Shown here piece by piece: positions 22,851 to 34,656 of a DNA stretch of 64,000 nt. The DNA is from Xestospongia muta. Taxonomy: Eukaryota > Porifera > Demospongiae > Haplosclerida > Petrosiidae. The notes under the pieces were generated by a model. It saw nothing but the letters and a program-made list of their open reading frames with translations, searched no databases and was not told the origin of the DNA. Numbering within the stretch: position 1 is the stretch's first letter; the number at the start of each line of letters is the position of its first letter. The stretch covers positions 8,246,192-8,310,191 of the forward strand of contig OY848917.1 of the NCBI GenBank assembly GCA_963693285.1. Reading direction: 5' to 3'. The translations under genes and the position numbers were made by a program.

Positions 22851-23737
22851 TACAATATTTTTAAATAGTAATCTAAATTTACTTGTTAAAGCTGTCAGAT
22901 ACAACACATTTAATGTACTCTAGAACACAATTAGCATCAAATATAAAATGATCTAGTATAACTCTCTCAAAGAGTACTAAACAACAATGTGGTAGTTGAT
23001 AACACATTTTCTGATAGTTTTAAGTGTTATTATTACAAATAATGGTATGTATACTTAATCAATCCTTCATTAATGTCATGAAAGAACATTACATATTAGG
23101 GAACATGCAGATGAAACAGCCCTTAATAATTTGGAGTGGGTCTGGCTATCTACATGATCCCAAAGATGCTAGGACTAACCTTAAGAGTTTAGGGAACAAT
23201 TTCTAATGTTTTTGACATGAACTGTTTCCTGAATCCTAAATTTAAACCCTGATCGTTTAAGTGTAGGCCTAGCATGGACATTTCAACTTCAAATAATGTA
23301 ATCGGCCTTAAAATCTTAGATGTAGGCCTAGCATCATTGAGACCATGTAGATGGCATACCACTTCAATTAATCAAGGTGTCATTCATCTACAAAATCCCA
23401 TATTAGCTTGTTTAAGCACAATTGATTTTGAATCAAACATATAAATTATGTTCATTGACACTGTCTACCACATATGACTTCATCTAACAACAAGTAACTG
23501 TATGTATAGTTCTGATAAATAGGTCACATTATATAACTATAGTACAACAATACTTTAGTTAAAACTATAATAGCAGTCATGTGACACGTATTTGTTTATG
23601 TATCAAACAGTACACTGACCTTAACTAGAATTAATACAATATGACATTAGTAACTTCATATATTGGTTAGAGATCAGTGCTTATTATCTCTAATTCAGGT
23701 AAATACACACCTACAAATACAAGATATGCATATATAT

Positions 23738-23775
<38 letters not shown>

Positions 23776-24420
23776 TGTGTAATTTCTCTCACTTTCTATT
23801 TTAATTACTACAATGAGCTTACATAGTATTAGACAGAAATGGATCAACATCACACTCAATACCAAAAGCAGTGGTTGTAGAAACAGCAATCTAGACATGT
23901 ACATGCATAATGTTATATGCACATGTAACATACCATGACAATTTCTTTCATTTATGCAGCAAGAAATTATCCTAGAAAGTTCATATGATATTTTAGTACT
24001 ACTTTATGATATTTCCTCTAAAATAATTAACTACAGTTATATAGGAAGAAACATATTTTTCTTCCACAGCAAAATCAATCAACAGAGATTTAGTAAAATT
24101 AATTCATGAAACAAGAAACACAATATAAACTGTAAACACTAAAAAGTTAATTGAGATATGATAAGGTTGAATATTAACAAATTATTTTATGACAATGACA
24201 ACACTCTAAATCAACATGTCTTTTGACTTAGTTTTACCTGACCACTTTGCTCACACCCAGTCTTTGACATCCCTAACCTCCTGTTTCCTTTGGTTATGAT
24301 AGCCAACAAATAAGGGAATGTCCTCTTTCATTCATTCTCTTTGCTCACACCCAACTTTAACATACCTCTCCTTCTGTCTCCTCTCTCCTTTGGTCATAAT
24401 GTCCAATCCATAAAGGAATG
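22851..24420. other. Non-coding stretch with one AG microsatellite
   Basis: No gene recognised. It contains (AG)n at about 23740-23773 and a GTAGGCCTAGCAT 13-mer present twice (about 23263 and 23321). From about 24190 the sequence matches the conserved upstream module of the collagen genes, with part of it (TTTGCTCACACCCA) present twice. Confidence 0.5.
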
Positions 24421-24426
24421 GTCTCT

Positions 24427-24700
24427 TGACTCACAAACATGTTTACATCTAAAATTTGGTCAAACTTGTCAACAACCAATTACTATATAAAGAACTAAGA
24501 GAGAGACACTTAAATATTCAAAGACATTCTCTTAAAATTGAAGTAAAGTGAACTTTCAAATTCTTCAAGGGACTATCTCTTTCTACATCAAAATATAACT
24601 CTCAAGAAAATGATACAGATGCTATCATTATTGGTTGTTGTCTTGTTACTAACTACAGAACAATACACCAATCACTATAATAGTGTTGAGATATATGAGA
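24427..24700 (+). pseudogene. Promoter and 5' stub of a short-chain collagen gene
   Basis: TGACTCA at 24427-24433 and the shared TATA box TATATAAA at 24484-24491 precede an ATG at 24610. The frame reads MIQMLSLLVVVLLLTTEQY, the family's signal peptide, then departs from all other copies. Only the promoter and signal sequence survive. The rest was lost by deletion, which leaves a possible active promoter without a gene. Confidence 0.8.
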
Positions 24701-25160
24701 TTCATTAACTAAACTATGCTTATACAACACTTATTGAAACCTAATGTAATTCACATAATATTGTACATTGGACCTTACGATCATCCAGACTTTGTATATA
24801 AGATGAAAAAATAATTGAAAATATTAAATCATGAGAGACATATCATACAACCAGATATAACCAGATTGAATAATATCAAAAATGTTTATGCAAAGCAACA
24901 CTCTAAGTCAACATGTCCTATGTGTTAGGTCTTCCACATTTCAAGTAACCTAACCACTATACAGATAACAAATTCATCAGTGAGATGGGGGATGGTTTTG
25001 TCTACTCCTTTGCCACCATAAAGGATGACTTCCCTGACCTCAACCTTTGACATACATGTCCACTTGTCTCCTTTGGTCACAATGACCAACCCATACGAGA
25101 ATGACATCTGAGCTTACAAATACGTTTACATTCTAAAATCTGATCAAAGTGGTCAACAAC

Positions 25161-26075
25161 TGATTACTATATAAAGAACTCACAGACATAAACATTTAAC
25201 TATCAGAAACAATTCTCGAAATTCAAGTGAACATTCAAACACTTCAAGGAAATCTCTTCTTCTACATCAAAGTAACTCTCAAGATGATGATACAGATACT
25301 ATCACTGTTGCTTGTCCTCTTACTAACTGTAGAACAATGTACTACAGCTGCTATTCAAGCTAATCATATTGTTTTAAAAGTATTCAGTTCCAATCTATTT
25401 ATTATAAAAACCAGTCAAGATAGTACAACTGGAAGATATGGTATCAATGGCAAAGATGGCAGTAAAGGAGATAAAGGAAAACCTGGACCACAAGGACCAA
25501 CAGGACCAAGAAATGGAGTGTGGTCTTTACTAGATGGGGACAAACCACCTGTCCTATAATTATTATTATTGTGATATAGAATTATTCTATAAAAGAAAGC
25601 TGCCGGGAGTCATTATGATCAATATGGAGGAAGAGCTAACTACATTTGTCTACCTGATGAACCTGAGTTTTTCTCCTATACACCTGGTAAATCTGATCAC
25701 CAGTCCTACATCTATGGAGCAGAGTATCAAGCTTACGGTGGTCCTTTATTCCCACATCATGAACACAATGTCCCCTGTGTTGTATGTTATGTTTCCACTA
25801 GAATATTATATCTAATAATACTAGCAAAGATTACATGTCCCAAAACATGGACCACAGAATATCAAGGTTACCTCATGGCTGAGGGATTCAACAACAAATG
25901 TAATGCAGTCTATGAATGCATTGATAAAGATGCTGAATCTATTTCAGGCAGTATTGCTAACATTAATGGTGCTTCATTCTATCATGTTCAAGCTTAATCT
26001 AATGGTCTCCTTTGTCCTTCTTATGACAAAGAGAAAGAGTTAGCCTATGTGGTGTGTACCAAGTGAACAAAAGTA
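25161..26075 (+). pseudogene. Short-chain collagen pseudogene (TATA at 25168)
   Basis: ATG at 25284 follows the TATA box (25168-25175) by 116 bases. The signal peptide MMIQILSLLLVLLLTVEQCT is intact, followed by a spacer and about eight Gly-X-Y triplets (GINGKDGSKGDKGKPGPQ). About 30 residues that other copies carry before the collagen part (KRCTSP... to GIQGPPGPAG) are deleted. A frameshift after TGPRN leads to a stop at 25559. C-domain sequence continues in other frames to about 26064 with additional defects, including a TAA at 25996 within the end of the domain. Transcription could still occur. Confidence 0.85.
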
Positions 26076-26816
26076 TTTTCTAAATTGTTTAAGATTGATT
26101 TTGATTATGAGTGATTTAGTAATTTATAATTTATGCTATAATTTTGAAATATGAATTCACATTTGCTATAAAATGCGTCAAATGTACACATGTGAAGTGA
26201 AGTATATTATGCAATGTGTAAATGTCCTTTGCAAAGAGTTGTCCCTAACTAATAAAACAAGTGGTTGTTGTATTAACCATTAATTTGATTACTTATTACT
26301 TAAACAAAATACTTGGTGTCTTCTAAAGTGCAGAACCCTAACCACAGTAGTAGTTGAGTGATATTACTTCGCAATTGTTATGAGAACGTATCAAAATAAG
26401 TAATAGGATTAGCACAGAGCTGGCAATTAATCATAATGGGTGCAGCATTGACTACTGACATGTCTTGCAAGTGACAATGTTTTAAGCTCTTTATTTTACT
26501 GATATAGGTAACAGACAGACAAACAGACACACAAAACAAGTACTGTAACCAATACCCATGCAGAGAGTGGAGAGGGTTAATAATATATTATTTGTTGTTA
26601 TACTTTGATAAATTCCATGAGCAATAAACTGATACCATAATCATCTATTATTATATGCTATAAGATATTTTATTAGAAAACATTTCACATAAGTAATGAT
26701 TACAATTTTTAGAGATCCACTCTATAATGCTCAGTTCTACTATAAACATTAGTTAAATGATATTTTCTGTATATTCCATTAAACTAGTAACATAATATAT
26801 TACATTACAATAATAC
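26076..26816. other. Non-coding stretch
   Basis: No gene recognised between the collagen pseudogene and the next minus-strand exon-like segment. A short run of CAGACAGACAAACAGACACA lies at about 26510-26530. Confidence 0.4.
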
Positions 26817-26907
26817 CTTTGATATAGGTTGGAATTCCTCAGACATGTGACATATTTGATGTTGAAAATCAACAGTCATCTGTCCTAAATGTTTAAACTT
26901 ATCATCC
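26817..26907 (-). other. Candidate exon of minus-strand gene
   Basis: Bounded by CCCAG on the 5' side and GTATTA on the 3' side. The frame reads DDKFKHLGQMTVDFQHQICH then MSEEFQPISK, open throughout 30 codons. A decayed relative with the same donor context occurs at about 55764-55830. It lies upstream of the RhoGAP-like exons on the same strand and may belong to that gene. Function unknown. Confidence 0.4.
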
Positions 26908-27660
26908 CTGGGAAAAAAAGGAAATAGTTATGATATATAGAAAATATGTAACTAAACTAGAGAAAAATCAAGTGTTATTAACAAGATATAAAATAAATTA
27001 CAAGATATAACATCAATTACCTTGTAGTGTAACTGTTGACATACTTTGATAAAAAGGTTGTCTTAAAAGTATCAAATTTATACATACATATATATTATAT
27101 AACATAAGGCTTAAGGTGTAGCTTAAAATTTAAAGACAAGTTCATTATTGTCTTAAAGTAGTAACTATAGCTATAGGAAGTGAGTTAGAACAATTAAACT
27201 AAAGCTTTAATTTCAATATTTTTCTAGAGACATATAAACTCCAATGGTAACATATAAAAAGCTATATTACAATATTGTAATTTTATAAATTGATATAGAC
27301 ACTCACAAAAAATTCAGTAGAAATACTTTTATTGGAAACAATAGTAATAAAAATAATAAAGATTGATAAGAGAAAAGTGAATATTATCTATTAGTTTTAA
27401 TGACAAAGACAACATGTCCTTTGGGTTAGGTCTTTCTGACCAAGTAACCTAACCACTGTACTGATAACTACTACATCTGTGAGAAAGGGAAGGTCTAATC
27501 TACTCCTCTGTCTCCTATGAATAGATAAAGGATGGTTTTCCTGACCTCAGCATTTGATGTACCTGTCCTCCTGTATTTTTTGATCACTATCTCCAACCCA
27601 TAAGGGAATGGCTTCATGATTCACAGACATGCTTAAATTCTAAAATTTAATCAAAATTAT

Positions 27661-28672
27661 CAACAACTGATGACTATATAAAGAACTGACAGAGACATTT
27701 AAATATCAGATGAAATATCTTAAAAGTTCTTTAAGCAAATCTCTCTTTCTACATTAAACTAACTTTCAACATGATAATACAGATACTATCATTGTTGGTT
27801 GTCCTATTACTAACTGTAGAACAATGTACTACAGCTACTGTACAAGGTAATCATATTATATTAAAAGCATTCAATTTCAATTAATTTATTATAGAAACCA
27901 GTCAAGATAAGAGATGTATCTTTCCTGCACCAAATATCACTATCAACACACCTTATATTCAAATACTACAAGGACGTAATGGTTGTGATGGTATACAAGG
28001 TCCTCCTGGACTAGCTGGTACACCTGGAAGAGATGGTATCAGTGGTAAAGATAGCAGTAAGGGAGACAAAGGAGAATCTGGACCACAAGGACCTCCAGGA
28101 CCACGAAATGGAAGTGTGGTATTACTACATGGGGACGTACCACATGTCCTATAACCAACGATACAGAATTACTCTACAAAGGGAAAGCTGCCAGGAGTTC
28201 CTGAGATCAAACTGGAGGTGGAGCAAATTACATTTGTCTACCTGATGAACCTGAGTTTCTATCCTATACACCTGGTATATCTGATCACCAGTCCTACATC
28301 TATGGAACAGAATATGAAATTTTCCAAAACAATGGTCCTTTTTCTCCACTCTATGATCACAATGCCCCCTGTGTTGTATGTTATGTTTCCACTAGAATAT
28401 CATATCTAATGATACCAGCAAAGATTACATGTCCCAAAACATGGACCACAGAATATCAAGGTTACCTCATGGGAGAGAGATTCAGCCACAAATGTAATGT
28501 AGTCTATGAATGTGTTGATAAAGATGCTGAATCTATTCATGGCAGTGTTACTAACACTAATGGTGCTTTATTCTACCATATTCAAGCTCAATGTACTGGT
28601 CTCCTCTGTCCTCCATATGACAAAGAGAAAGAGCTAGCCTGTGTAGTGTGTACCAAGTGAATAAAACTATTT
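27661..28672 (+). pseudogene. Short-chain collagen pseudogene (TATA at 27675)
   Basis: Promoter module and TATA box (27675-27682) precede ATG 27771. The signal peptide is intact. An in-frame TAA follows FNFN at about 27882. The collagen part is still readable (GRNGCDGIQGPPGLAGTPGR on to GESGPQGPPGP, with GKDSSK breaking one triplet). A one-base deletion around GSVV at about 28118 shifts frame, so the C domain is split: its end (28409-28660) is open again and carries the family end KELACVVCTK. Two independent lesions make a functional product unlikely. Confidence 0.88.
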
Positions 28673-29061
28673 TCTAAATTGTTTGACTATGATTTTAATT
28701 TGAGTGATTTATACTTAATGATATATTCTTCGAAATACAAATTTACATTTGTTATAAAAGCTGTCAAATGTACATTTTAAATACATAATGGACAGTCTAA
28801 GAAATGAAAATCATATTTGTCATTAAATCTAGCATATCATTGTGTGAGGTAAGCACTACATATTATATATATGATTCCTAGTAAAATTATTGAACATATA
28901 TTTAGCAACTTTGTTCAAAATTTCAAACCAGTACTTGTTGTTAGAACTGTAAAAATGTACTTTAGAGCAATACTTTAAGACAGCTCAGCCAATAGACTAT
29001 CTTTTTGAGTATTAATTAATAGTCTCTAGTCTTTATAACTTGAATCACATGCTCCAAACCA

Positions 29062-29095
29062 CATGCACACACACACACACATACACACACATATA
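29062..29095. repeat. CA microsatellite
   Basis: Imperfect CA repeat with two ATA interruptions, ending in ATATATA. Confidence 0.9.
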
Positions 29096-29278
29096 TAAAC
29101 TAAGGTGAGATTTTGTTGTTCAGTATATTTGCCTCATGCTAAGGCACTTGGCAATAAGTCAGGTTTTAAAATAGTGCCATGTTTTCAATAACAAATGAAA
29201 ACAGTGGTAGTTAGCTCTTACAGTAGTGTTAATTAACATTGCTGTGCATGGGTGCAAAGTTAGGTTACTATAGTCTGT

Positions 29279-29280
<2 letters not shown>

Positions 29281-29374
<94 letters not shown>
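29281..29374. repeat. Long pure GT microsatellite
   Basis: About 47 uninterrupted GT dinucleotides, 94 bases. A 14-base flanking word (CAGTGGTAGTTAGC) occurs on each side (about 29209 and 29446), suggesting local duplication around it. Long pure GT can form Z-DNA and usually varies in length. Confidence 0.97.
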
Positions 29375-29376
<2 letters not shown>

Positions 29377-29550
29377 ACTGCCTGTTACCAGGGATTGTTT
29401 TTGAACTGCTAGAGACACATAAAATGTACTAGAGACACATAAAAACAGTGGTAGTTAGCTCTAACAGTAGTGTTAATATTACTGTAGTCATTATAATTAT
29501 ATTATCAATATGATATATTGTTTAGTAATAGTTAACTAGTATGTACTTAC

Positions 29551-29609
29551 AATAATGAAATCTTTCATTCAATCTTTTTGTTCTTGTTCTTCATATAATG
29601 AAAACACAG
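29551..29609 (-). other. Decayed candidate exon
   Basis: Minus-strand segment between an acceptor-like GGAG and donor GTAAGTAC. It reads AVFSLYEEQEQKD, then a stop, then MKDFII. A related copy at about 56982-57040 reads QQTQKDGMKDFIV without that stop. It is therefore probably a real ancestral exon now broken here. Confidence 0.4.
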
Positions 29610-30046
29610 CTCCAACAATAGAAAGACAATGGACATAATTTTTATGACCTACATTATGTAAAATACCCTCACTCATTAAATTGATAAAAACAGTAACATT
29701 ATTATCCATACACTAGTACATGGACTATATAGTATTGATTGCAGGGAGAATGTACCTTTAAAATTGGTACAAATTGTAATCCTCATTTCAAAGCTAATTC
29801 AGGTAAGTGTACACAACCACAAATATTAAAAAGAGAAATCAGATTTGTTTGTCATCTATAGAGGTCAATAAATAGTACTGTCTACTTCTTTTTCTCTCTA
29901 TCTTACCACAATGAACTTTTATAATTTTAAACAGAAGTGGATCAACATCACACAATCACACTCAATATCAGTAGTAGTGGTCGTAGGACCAAAAACCTAT
30001 ACATGTACATGTAATATATGTTATTGAACATGTAACACACTCTGGA

Positions 30047-30250
30047 ATCTTTATCACTGAGATTAGACTTAAAGTCCAATTTAGAGGAAACCATGAAGGG
30101 TATCTTCCTCTCGAGGACTACTTTCAATGCTTGAAGAAATAAGTTTCTAAATGCTAGTAGAATACCAATAATGACAGTATGATGTATTAAAGTGATGACT
30201 ACCTATACAAGAACAGAATACATTGTTATATATACCACATGTTGTGTTGG
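30047..30250. repeat. Duplicated block, partner at 48152-48350
   Basis: About 200 bases starting GAGATTAGACTTAAA and containing CATGAAGGGTATCTTCCTCT recur at 48152-48350 in the same orientation with scattered differences. No gene was recognised in it. Confidence 0.8.
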
Positions 30251-30369
30251 TGTGTGTGTTAGGAATTACTCTTTTTGGAACAGATCTATTATCCCAATTT
30301 CTATGTTATAGGGGTGTAGTTTTGTATTATCATTATTATATTAATGATAATACAACGATATTGTATTAT

Positions 30370-30560
30370 TTGCTTTATCAAGTATTTGATAATACCACTC
30401 AATATGATATTGAATTGAGGGTGTGTGCTAATGAAGTCAATGACACTAAAGACACACCTTTAGATATTATTGAGTTATGTATTCAGTGAACTTATAGAGT
30501 ACATTTATCTGAACTACAGGAGTTTATAATAAACTTAGTTGATTTTTAAATATCTGTGTT
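30370..30560 (+). pseudogene. 3' fragment of fibrinogen-like gene
   Basis: Matches the last about 40 codons and the 3' flank of the gene ending at 32694: VFDNTTQYDIELRVCANEVN then TPLDIIELCIQ and stop at 30487-30489. The polyadenylation signal context AATAAACTTAGTTGATT (about 30530) is also shared. Everything upstream of the fragment is unrelated. It lies about 1 kb upstream of the intact gene in the same orientation, so it is a partial tandem duplicate. Confidence 0.85.
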
Positions 30561-31299
30561 TTTCAAAAAAATGCAATATAACATTTGGGAACAACACGAT
30601 AATTAAAATATTAAAAATTCACAAAAGAGAGACAAGCATCACATGCTTAAGGGAAGTAATTATGTAGAAATTATCTTAAAATTTGACACAAATTCAGGCG
30701 ACACTCTAAAAAAATCATTTACAGTGCTAAATAAGTATTTTCACGAACAAAATAGCTAATTTTGTAACCTAGTTATGATACACTACAAAAAGTATAGCAA
30801 AAAGTATGACAGAGAGGTGAAGCAACATGACTATTCTTGACAAGTTATAAATTCAGTTATCTTTACAACAAGGTGAACGAACACACATGACTAATTTGAA
30901 GTTATATACTGTACAGCTGGTTTTATTGGTAGTGAATTTCATTTGGTGTTTTGAATGTCTGAAGAAATAAGTCAAATTAAAATGACAATTCTATGAATGA
31001 AGTAGAGCATATGATCAAAAAATAATGAGATAAAAAACAGAGTTAACTACTAGCTACCACACCACTAATTAAAATATTGGAGAATAAAATTTTTGCAAAT
31101 GAAACACAGTTCATCAAACTCACTAATATTTTCTCCATCAAAAATTACCAGCTATATAGTAGAAGTGAAGTGTATTAACTAACAATTCTAATTGTTAGTT
31201 TATTTCCTTTAAAAACATATACAACAATGATATTATGTTTGGAACATTGCTAACTAAAGTAATTGTGATCATTGCTAAAGTAACTAACTATCTTGATAG

Positions 31300-31511
31300 T
31301 TACTAATTCTTAAATCAACACAAGTTCTACATTTCTTACATATCTGACTGCTTCCTATAGATACACATTTCTACAGTCTATAAAAAGAAGACTACACTCA
31401 TTTGTAGACAATAGCAAATAAAATTCCTCTACCTCAGAGATAAATACCTCCTCCTCAACTATCATATCTTCCATTCAACGTCACATCAACTACTAACTAC
31501 TGCTCCTCATC
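31300..31511 (+). promoter_or_regulatory. Promoter of fibrinogen-like gene
   Basis: TATA box CTATAAAAAG at 31378-31387, about 125 bases before the ATG. The whole region, including AGACTACACTCATTTGTAGA and the 5' untranslated CTACCTCAGAGATAAATA, is closely matched in inverted orientation by the promoter of the fibrinogen-domain gene at 44.83-45.04 kb. A third partial copy lies at about 33940-33985. Confidence 0.7.
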
Positions 31512-32694
31512 ATGAACACAACGTCCCCCCTACTCCTGTGTGTAGTAGTAGCTATGTTCTATTCCACTATTCTTGTCAATGGAAACTGTCCTGATGATGA
31601 GTCGTCTACCTTGCCTTCTTCTACATCTGTTGTAAATGATAGGAAGACAACAATACTACCTTTACCATCTGTCAAAGATGATATGTTGTCACTTTCATCC
31701 TCAGTAACTCCAAAGGCCATTACTCGATCATCTTTATCATCACCATCTCCATCACCACTCACTTCCTCTCCTTCTAATCAAGGTTCACACATATATGTAC
31801 AACTAAATTGTACATACATGAATTATGTATCAGGTCTTTTACAGAATGCTCTCTACCTCGTAATTGTAAGGATTGGTCTGATTTGGGTATAAGGAAGAGC
31901 TGTGTCTATCCAATATATCCTGATAGAAAGACTCAACAGATGGTAATTGATAGTTACTAAGAGGATCAATATTGAACTTATTATTATAGGTCTATTATGA
32001 TATGAAGGGTACCCACTGTGATGGGAAAGGTGGTTGGACTAGAGTGGGTTATGTTAATATGTCTGAATCTGGTGCTACCTGTCCTATTGGACTGACACAA
32101 CAACAATATAACAACATTGATCATAAACTTTGTGGTCGATCTAATCCCTCTTCAGCTGGTTGTAGTTCAACTACATTTTCTACTCTTGGTCTCAGCTATT
32201 ACAAAGTGTGCAGACAAGTTAGAGGATATCAATTTCATAGTCCTGATGCATTTGCTCCTCTTGGAAGAGGTATAGACAGTTATTGTGTTAATGGTATTTC
32301 AATCACTCATGGAAAAAATCCTTGTAAACACCTCTGGACTTATGCTTGTGGACTGCAAGAAGATAGAAAAGATGTAACTGGATGCCCATGTAATAAGGGT
32401 TACTATGGTGGAAGAAATCCTGGCTCATCCTTTGTTACCAACGATTACTATTGTGAATCTGACCTCAATCCTAGTACAAGCTGGACAAATGTTCTCTATG
32501 TTGATGATCCTCTTTGGGATGGTAAAAACTGTGATAGTCTTGAAAGTTCCTGTTGTACTAACTCTAAGATGCCTTGGTTTTACCGAGTGCTTGATAATAC
32601 CACTCAAGATGATATTGAGTTGAGGGTGTGTGCTAATGAAGTCAATAACAATGAAGACACACCTTTAGATATAATTGAGTTATGTGTTCAGTGA
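31512..32694 (+). CDS. Secreted fibrinogen-like protein, three exons
   Basis: Exons 31512-31782, 31845-31942 and 31990-32694 join in frame with GT-AG borders to give 357 residues. Exon 1 encodes a signal peptide (MNTTSPLLLCVVVAMFYSTI and LVNG) and a Ser/Thr/Pro-rich linker likely to be O-glycosylated. Exon 2 encodes CSLPRNCKDWSDLGIRKSC and VYPIYPD. Exon 3 begins VYYDMKGTHCDGKGGWTRV, a fibrinogen-like opening, and continues with family landmarks KHLWTYACG, DYYCES, DPLWDGKNC, CCTNSKMPWF and DTPLDIIEL. It is homologous to the single-exon gene at 17753. An AATAAA lies about 40 bases after the stop (32733-32738). The protein is probably an extracellular recognition or matrix protein; its ligand is unknown. 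All three exons are open, so the gene looks functional. Confidence 0.85.
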
Positions 32695-32739
32695 ACTTAT
32701 AAAGTACATTTATCTGAACTACAGGAGTTTATAATAAAC

Positions 32740-34656
32740 TTAGTTGATTTTGAAATGTCTGTGTCTTTCAAAAAGTGCAATGTGATAATTATAATATTAA
32801 AAATTCTTAAATTTGACACAAAAAAATTCTTGACTTCCATCAAACAACACCCCAGTGCTAAAAAAGTATTTTCAACACACAATAACTCATTTTATAACCT
32901 GGGTATGTATTGTAGAAAATGTAGTTTACTTTAAAAAATTGTGAACAGTTTTATTTAATATGATAAAACAATTACTGCTTCTTTTTAATTGTGAACTCAA
33001 GATATTTATCTCAAAAAACACACAAGTGTCCTTTACATCAACATTTTTTGTATATACTTGTATATACTACTATATAGCTTATATTTTTTGTATATACTAC
33101 TATAATAGCTTAGTAACAATAAAGTAGAGTTAGTATATAGCTTAGTAACAATAAAGTAAGAAGATATATAGTAAGGATTTTGTATGGATTTAGTATGTAC
33201 AAAATAGTATGTCGGTCTTGTTTCTGTACTTTGACATTGTCATTCCTACATCCATTATCATTTTAAGATCTTTTTATTACTTGTTCGCATTCTTTTTTTC
33301 AACCATATAATATTATAGGTATGTATAGCATGATATTTTTGTATATAAACTGCTAGATTTTACAAATAGCACTATACTCAGTAACAAGTCACAAACACAT
33401 TATAGCTTAGTTGATACATCATAGTTGTGGCTTTCTCTTGTGTCATCTGAAAATGGCATACATTCCTCAGAGACAATTAGGAATTTGGCTGATGAAATCA
33501 CTTGGTTTCATTTCTCAAGCACTCAAAATGTGAGATGTATAAGCAGTAAATTTCAGATTGTCCTGCATACAAGAAAATGGTGGCAATTTTCCTTTACTTA
33601 CTGAGTTACTGTTGTGGACAAAAGAAGAAACACGAACAATTTAACATTTTTACCAACTTCTACTGAGATGGTTAGAAACATTGCTTTACCCTATAATCAG
33701 TCACAAAATGGGCATTATCTATCTAGGGAGGAAGACTGAAAAGTGCTGAGGCATTCTGAAGTGTTTGGATCAGATGTTTTGTATTTTCTGCCAATACATT
33801 TCAGTGGACAATTTGGGTCTTCCCTACATAGGCAGTGTCGCCACCTGTCTGATAACTCAGGAATCAACTAAGTTTTAAGGCTTCATATACAGCTTATGAT
33901 AGGTAAAATGAAAAGACAAATTATCCAATATTGATATTCTATGATAGTTACTAACTCTTATGTCAACACGTGTTGTTTTTTTCTCACATATCTGATTAGT
34001 TGGAGTGGAATACTGTATATGACTAGAAAGGTAACACATACTCTCTCAATTTTACAGAGATGAAAATTTGAAGTAATTAACTATTTACTTCAACATACAT
34101 ATGTTACCAAGACATTGTGTATAATCATAGATGTTTATATTACAATTAACTGTTAACTAATTGGTAAATTACAATTTAAAGTATTCATGGCGTTATTAAT
34201 TAGGTTCATTAGTGTGGAGGTTACTTTAAGCAGGTTTATTTAATTAGTTGCTCTAAAAAGTAGCATACAATAACAGAAAAAAATAATGTCAAATAGTCAT
34301 ACTGATAAAGCTAACATGTGGCCTAAAGCAATCACAGAACCTACATGCACAATGTGTCGGGTGAAAAAGATAAAAGCAGCTACTAAATCTTGGAGACAAG
34401 TCTTTATATCCCTATACTAAATGGTCTCTACAGTCAGAATTATTCATAATCAGGGTTACAGTGGTATAACAAGTTATAGAAAGAACAAATGATCATGACG
34501 ACAATGCTGAAATATAATAATTTTTAACTTAAGTAGAGTCAACAGAAAATTAGACTAAATGTCTTATATATATTCTTCATTATCATGTCAGTTACTATGT
34601 ATTGTAATACATTCATATGCTAACAATTCAGTTCAAAAGTTACTTCATCATTTGAC
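32740..34656. other. Non-coding stretch
   Basis: No gene recognised. At 33040-33165 short direct repeats (TTTTTGTATATACT and TAGTAACAATAAAGTA, each two or more times) occur. About 33940-33985 repeats part of the fibrinogen-like promoter (TGATAGTTACTAACTCTTAT). The stretch 33430-33860 has unusual composition and may be an old transposon remnant, but no frame supports this. Confidence 0.45.

Noticed and set aside
24880..24965. tRNA A-box-like AGTGGTTAGGTTACT on the minus strand of the collagen upstream module
   Set aside because: No B-box follows at a usable distance; the conservation is explained by duplication of the promoter module.
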